Below are positions 58,174-64,000 of a stretch of DNA of 64,000 bases, piece by piece. The position numbers and the translations under genes are program-made. The first letter of the stretch is position 1. The number at the start of each line of letters is the position of its first letter. The notes under the pieces were generated by a model, which did no database searches, had not been told where the DNA came from, and worked only from the letters and a program-made list of their open reading frames with translations. This stretch comes from Formicarius rufipectus (taxonomy: Eukaryota > Chordata > Aves > Passeriformes > Formicariidae), in the NCBI GenBank assembly GCA_013399695.1, contig VXAU01003156.1:1128219-1192218 (forward strand), read 5' to 3'.

Positions 58174-60185
58174 GTAAGATCTGCACCGTGGGCATTTCTT
58201 CCCATTGCTACCAGAGCCCCTGTGCTGTCTCCTGTGCTTGTCCTTTGGGCTGTCAAACAGCACAACCCAGTGCCCAGAGCAGGGAATACACATTAAAAAC
58301 TTCCCTATTCTATTACCAACCCTGATGCTGGCATACAGTATTTTGAATAAACACATCACCACCCTGAATCTTTTACTTACCTCACTGTAAAATGGCTGTA
58401 ACAAGATGACAGGGCTTTGGTGTGACTTTTCACCACAGATGGGGCTTTAGAGAACTGAAAACTACATTACCTTAGTAAACTGATAGAAACACCTCTCTGA
58501 AGACAGGGCACACACACTGGAAGCTTCACAGAGTACATTCAACAGAAAAAAGCACAGCATTCCAAACAACTGAAGACCTTTACAGTGAGAAGCTTTTCAT
58601 GCCATTTTCCCAGGCACATTCTGAACCCCTTTGCTTTTTTTCAGGAACTGCCAACATTCAGGTTACATGGGAATTTTCAGGTGCCAAAACACTTATTTTT
58701 GACAAGCACCCTGAATGACTTGGGCATGGCAAAGAAACTGTGTTTCTTAGTGAAAAATTTTAAGAACGACACCACTTGGAAGTCAACCTGATAAACGCCT
58801 CCCTGCAGTCGACTTGGCCTCATCAATACTGGCATGCGAAGGCCAACCACAAAATACATCAATTATGTCAAAATTCTGCAGCTTTGACCCTCCAGCCTGA
58901 GGCTGCTCCAGGAGAGCCACAGAGGGGATGTAGCCGGGGCTCAGAGCCGGAGCTCAGCCGCGAGGTGTCAGCGCTCCACCAGCAGTGCTGGTCTTGGGCT
59001 CCGCAGGGAAAATCCACGGACCACCGGGAATGGGCCCGCCCCAGAGCTCCTGGCAGCACAGCACTGTGCAGGAGCGGGGAAACTGGTTCACTGGTCCCTT
59101 CTAACCTGTGGAAAAACTGCCTCCAGAGAAAGGAAAATAAACTGCAGGGAGCTTACAAATATCACAAATTCCTGTGCTGGCCTGTCAAATACTGCTGCGG
59201 TATTTTTGTTTGGAATTCTCGGAGGATTAGGACTCCTCCCTGCTTGGGAAGAGTGCCTGGGTCAGTGGAACATGCAGGAATGTAGCTATTCCCAACAGCT
59301 GGAACCTGAGCACAAAATGGGGAGCCATTTCTGCTGCTGCCTACAGACAGTGCCAGGCTGGTTGCATGCAGGAGACCAGAAGCATCAGGGTCTGAGTGAC
59401 AAAACCCACCTGTGTATTGCGGGAGTACAGAGGAGTCTTCTACTTACATTTCCAATTATTTTAAATGTAAATAGAGATACTACGAGGGCACCAACCATTT
59501 CTTACTTAAGTAAACCATCTACAAGCACATTTAAAGATTTTTCTGGTTTCTGGTGTGACTTCTATCGCTTGAATTTCTAAGCCTTGTTGTGTGTGCTTTC
59601 TTCAGAGCTTTCACTGAGAACAGGGTAAGAGTGAGCTCCTGCTGATACACAGGTGGCTTTGGTGACCAAATCCCCTCCCGGGGATGCCCTGCCCAGTCCA
59701 TCAGCCACGCTGCCCTCCTCAGCCTGCCCAGTCACTGGGGCTTGTGAGTTCAGCTTTGAAAACAGGACAAAATGAGAGTGAGAGCTGGCATCTGGCTGAG
59801 GAGGGGAGGGCTCCTTTAATTTCGTGTGCCACAACACAAGGCCCTGACACTGTTCACAGCATTTGCACCCTCTGTTCTCTGAGAGTATTCTCAATGTGTG
59901 TACAGCAGTAGATATTTTAATGAGAGTTAAGGTAACAGATTTACTGGAGCTCCAGGAAGAGATGGATTTTGCTGCTAAGCACTGCAGTATTCTCTGACCT
60001 CAACCTTATTTACTTTGAATTAGCAAAACAGGAAATTCTTATATCATTGCTAATCTGACCCTGGTTGCATTCTGGGGGTAGCCAGTTTTTATTTCTTATT
60101 GTCCCTCCTTTACTCACCGATATATTTTAAATAAAAACTTGAAATAAATGCATGAACACATAAGATGTTTTTGTTTATATTGCAG
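58174..60185 (+). other. Possible intron of the two-exon gene, or spacer
   Basis: The stretch starts with GTAAGA and ends with TTTGTTTATATTGCAG, good intron ends. A second, weaker CpG-rich patch lies at about 58927-59095 (roughly a dozen CpG sites). Open frames here, such as 58776-59285, look like by-products of that GC-richer patch. Nothing else is recognised. Confidence 0.35.
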
Positions 60186-60313
60186 GTGCAACACTGAAGA
60201 ATCCATTTGTAGATATGGATGTCCCCCCAACATGTAATACAGCAGAATACAGTTCCAGGACACTACACCAAGATCAGAATCAACAAGGATTCCTCTCTAG
60301 AAACCTCACCTGA
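60186..60313 (+). CDS. Possible second and last coding exon of the unidentified two-exon gene
   Basis: Joined in phase to the donor at 58173, this exon adds 42 residues (the junction Gly included) and ends at TGA 60311-60313. The peptide is polar, with GATLKNPFVDMDVPPTCNTA followed by a Gln/Asn/Ser-rich tail, and would be the soluble tail behind the hydrophobic stretch of the first exon. There is no ORF-level match that I know of. An AATAAA at 61132-61137 could serve as polyadenylation signal. Confidence 0.33.
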
Positions 60314-62499
60314 GGTGCTGCAGCAGAAAACCATGCTAGTGTGTCTAACTGACTAATACACTTAGGAGTTCTGACAGCCACACACCCCTGAAGCCATTCT
60401 TGCAGATGGCTGGTAACTAATACCCTCTTTTTAAAAAACAAAACCACTTTCAGTAGGATTTTGAAAAAAACCATGCCATGACAAGGTTTAAGAGAAAAAG
60501 ACAGCATATTTCTGTCACATCATGCCACACAACAACTGAAAATGCCACTATATTTTTAAACCACAGGTATGTGCGAAATGAATTTTCACTTGGCAAGCTT
60601 TTATGAGAAGGTAAAATTGTTTTTCATTATACTAATTTTTCTTTAATGTTAGAGAAAACCTTAATATATTTTATGACAACTGTTTAACCATCTCAAAGCA
60701 ACAAGGTTCTAGACTGCAGATTATATTGGCATGATAAGACTTACTTGCCTGGGAAAAGGTATTATTTAAACAAACAAAAACATAAGGAAGCAGCCTACAG
60801 TATGCCCTATATTGTACAAAGACATGTATTTATCATAGTAGAAATTGTGACTAGAATAATGAGTTATACATGAAAATTACCATCAAAAAGATAGCTTCTT
60901 TGATTCTGTTTTAAATGACAGAAAACATGTTGTTTATATCCATGATAATGGCTGCGCTTAATCTTGTATGAGGTCTTCTCTTTCTAATCAAAAAACCAAT
61001 CTCAAAGGACTAGATAAAATACATTGTTAAGCCAGTTTTCAGTTTTTGTGGCATTCTTAGAGTCAGTTTAACAGAACAGTTGTTGTTTTCCTACCCCAGT
61101 TGGAATCTGCTCGACTCTCTCTTACTCTGAGAATAAATGGCCAAAAAGCCCAGTTATGCTTTGTAAATGGAACCTAGGGATCACATGGTCCCATGCGGTC
61201 ATGGTATGTTTGAAGAGATCTTAACAACCTCTTCATCCAGGATCCTGCTTCAGACACTATTTAGAGGCAGTGTCTTTGCCCTGAGGTTTGTCATGGGGAA
61301 AAGTGGAAGAAGGACTTATGAGGCTGGGAACAGCAGCAAGGGGAAAATACCTTAGATTAAATGCCTGAATTTTGACATCTAAAGTTAAGATCATTTCTAC
61401 CTTCAATCCTATACAATGTAAAGAATATGTAACCACAGTATTTAAGAGATGCCTGCATTTGGAAGAATTTGGATTTAAAAATGCAAGATGCTCCAAGATG
61501 ATGATGCTTTAAAATGAAATTACATCCTCTAGATAGGGAACTTTCTCAGTATTACTCTACACTGAACAAGAGGAGAACTTCTCTCTCCAGCACCCCAAGA
61601 CTGCCAATACAAATCGGTTTTCAGAATGCAGTCAATTTACCACAAGTATCTCCTGAAAATATAAATTTAGATATTTAAGACCCTCTTCTATGGCACAAAA
61701 CTACATCTCTGCAGACTGCTCAGAATTTGCCATTTAACCTTTAAAAGACTGAAATGCCAAGGAGTTCATCATGTGGACATTCTTTCCAGAAATACTAAAT
61801 GAAGTATTAGATTTGAGCAAATAAAATAATAATAATAAACATTGGGCTTAAAATTCCAGCAATAGTCTGAACAAAAACTAGTTGTTCCTCACACAAGTGA
61901 CCCCCCTCCTTTTGTAATTACTACAGCAGCCTCCTTTCCTCCCTTCAACTCACTAACATTCTTGTAAAAGAGAGCCCAGAGCCTCGAGGGAGCAGAGGCA
62001 GAAATTCCCATCTTTGTAGCACACTGCACATCCCTTCCCTGGATTTCAGGTTGAGGAACCAACACCACAGAGGAAAAGAAAGGTCAGAAAAAGTCACTTT
62101 GCACCCACAGAGCGAAGGAGACAGTATTTCAAAGAAGACTATTATTTCTCCTGCCTTACAGGCACAAAGCAACAAACTGTTTGCCTAACATTACTTATCT
62201 CCCAAACTGGTGTCCTCTCTCTCCTGCTGCTGCTCTTCTCCCTGTGAGTACTGTTCGTCTGTGAGCGCTACCCAGTCCCTGCTCCTGCCTGCATTGAAAG
62301 TGTTTAGATCTCCTCTCTTGTGGTCTCTGCCCTTCACATCAGGCAGAGCCAACAGCTTCCCACTGTAGGACTTCTGCTGCTCTCCTCACTGACTCTAAAG
62401 CTGGGATCTGTGGATGGACAGTGGCTCCCTTATGATACAATCCAGAGGGAAGGAGTGCAGACATGGAAGATGGCGTTTTACTCCTCTTATGCAGGCTGA
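60314..62499. other. Spacer before the right-hand CR1 element
   Basis: No gene is recognised. The sequence is AT-rich with an AATAAA at 61132-61137 and an AATAATAATAATAA run near 61825-61838. Any 3' untranslated region of the possible gene at 57684-60313 would lie in its left part. Confidence 0.45.
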
Positions 62500-63868
62500 A
62501 CATTGCCACACACAGGTCCTTCTGGATGGCATCCCTTCCCTCTAGCATGGGTCCCACAGCACACAGCTCGGTGTCATTGGCAAACTTGCTGAGGTGCTCT
62601 CGACCCCACTGTCCGTGGCACTGACAAAGCTGTCCAACAGCACCAGTCCCAAAACCAACCCCTGAGGAATGGTACTTGTCACTGCCCTCCCACTGGACAT
62701 CAAGCTGTTGACCACAACTCTTAGAGTGACCATCAAAAGAATTCCTTATCCACTGAGTGGTCCATCCATCAAATTTCTATCTTTCCAGTTAAGAGACAAG
62801 GATGCCATATGGGACAGTGTCAAATGCTTTGCACAAGTCTATGTATATGATGTCAGTTGGTTTCCCCTTGTCCACTAGAGCTGTCACCCCAGATTTCTCA
62901 GGCACAATTTGCCCTTGGTGAAGCCATGTTGGCTATCACCAAACACTTCCATGTTTTCCACATGCCTTAGCATAGTTTCAAGGAGGATCTGCTCTATGAC
63001 CTTGCTGGACACAGAGGTGAGACTGACTGGCCTGTAGTTCTCCAGGTCTTCCTTTCTTCCTGTTTTAAGAATGGGGGTTGTGTTTCCCCTTTTCCAGTCA
63101 TTGGGAACTTCACTGAACTGCTGAGACTTCTCAAATATGATGGATAATGGCTTAGCTACTTCATTCACCAGTTCCCTCAGGACTTGCAAATGTCAGGTCC
63201 TATGCACCTTCGGGTTCCTTAGATGTTCTCAAACTGGATCTTCTCCTACAGGGGTCAGTTCTTCATTTTCCCAGTTCCTGCCTTTGCCTTCTGTGACTCA
63301 GACAGTGTGGTGGGAGCACTTGCTGGTGAAGCCCAATGCAAGAAAGGTCACCGAACACCTCAGTCTTCTCCATATCCTGGTAACCAGATCTATTTTCTTC
63401 CAGAGAGGGCTCATTTTTTCTCTAGTCTTCCTTTTATCACTGACATACCTATAGAAGCTTTTCTTTGTGTCCTTGACAACCCTGACCAGATTTAATTCTA
63501 ACAGGGCTTTACCTTTCCTAACCTAATCCCTGGCTGTTCAGACAATGCTGATGAGGACAATTTCTCTGTATTCCTACCAGATTACCTGCTCTTGCTTCCA
63601 CCTTCATTAGGCTTCCTCTATGTTTGTCCAGAAGCCCCTTGTTCATCCATGCAGGCTTACTGACATTTTTCCTTACTTCCTCTCTGTTGAGATGCATTTC
63701 TTCTGAGTTTGGAGGAGGTGATCCTTGAGTATCAATCAGCTTGCTTGGGCGCCTCTTCCCTCCAGGTCTTTATCCCTTGGTACTGTACCAAGTAGACCCC
63801 TTAAGAGGCCAGAGTCTGTTCTCCTGAAGTCCAGGGTAGTGATCTTGCTGTGCAGCCTCCTCACACTT
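62500..63868 (-). mobile_element. CR1 non-LTR retrotransposon fragment with degenerate reverse-transcriptase region
   Basis: This is an internal piece of the avian CR1 LINE, reading leftwards. The frame at 62884-63189 is still open and carries RT family blocks such as LRELVNEVAKPLSIIFEKS, VPNDWKRGNTTPILKTGRK, NYRPVSLTSVSSKVIEQIL and SQHGFTKGKLC. Further on a PQGLVLGLVL block (from PQGSVLGPVLF) appears in the frame at 62542-62736, and the catalytic FADD region is present near 62570-62590 in yet another frame with AND in place of ADD. EGRDAIQKDL follows near 62520. Frameshifts and the altered catalytic site show that it is dead. The usual CR1 3' end is missing, so it is truncated on both sides; similarity on the right stops near 63868. 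Confidence 0.92.
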
Positions 63869-64000
63869 GCACTCTGAGTCTCAGAGGTCCTGAGTTCAAT
63901 CCATGCTGCCAAAAGAACAACTGAGGATCTGCATTACACACCATGGAAAAAAATGCCTGTGGGTAGTCTGTTCCAATTCTCCCTGTGGAGTTGCATGGCT
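63869..64000. other. Right edge of the window, nothing recognised
   Basis: Similarity to CR1 ends here. A tRNA B-box-like word (GGTCCTGAGTTCAATCC, 63888-63904) occurs, but no A box or cloverleaf can be built around it. Confidence 0.4.

Noticed and set aside
63888..63904. tRNA B-box-like word suggesting a tRNA-derived SINE
   Set aside because: No A box at the right distance, no acceptor stem and no SINE tail are visible before the window ends.
34431..64000. Exons of ARHGEF4, expected next by synteny
   Set aside because: No peptide resembling its SH3, DH or PH domains was seen; only an unproven 5' exon at the CpG block remains possible.

Overview
This window looks like a piece of a bird nuclear chromosome. 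At least five fragments match the CR1 LINE family typical of bird genomes, including antisense copies that open with the diagnostic tail-type sequence AGAATCATAGAATGG-like and one 1.4 kb piece of its reverse transcriptase. The rest is AT-rich, CpG-poor DNA with long spacers and single-exon or intron-split genes, as expected of a vertebrate. I cannot place the species from the sequence alone; long A/C-type low-complexity tracts would fit a songbird, but this is a guess.

Two genes can be named with confidence. GPR148, an orphan class A G-protein-coupled receptor, is an intact single-exon gene on the minus strand near the left end (2046-3104). AMER3, an APC membrane recruitment protein of the Wnt pathway, is a large coding exon on the plus strand in the middle (31420-34413), directly behind a clear splice acceptor. 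GPR148 and AMER3 also lie close together on human chromosome 2q21, so this is conserved synteny; the next expected gene to the right is ARHGEF4, of which I recognise no exon here.

Layout: 1-2045 spacer; GPR148; a 28 kb spacer with three CR1 fragments, a G-rich minisatellite, simple repeats and an AT hairpin; AMER3; a 16.5 kb spacer with a CpG-poor, AT-rich stretch (41.9-44.3 kb) holding a perfect RFX-type X-box palindrome; a possible orphan terminal exon at 50951-51094; another spacer; a CpG-rich block at 57.7-58.0 kb that starts a possible two-exon gene (57684-60313); and a CR1 reverse-transcriptase fragment at the right edge.

The points most worth checking are (1) the end of AMER3, where a neighbouring reading frame carries a protein-like Ser/Gly/Glu sequence running into a perfect splice donor, phase-compatible with the orphan exon at 50951, and (2) the CpG-rich two-exon open frame at 57684-60313, whose splice sites keep the frame open to a stop. 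Both are inferences from splice signals and reading frames; neither is matched to a known protein family by me.
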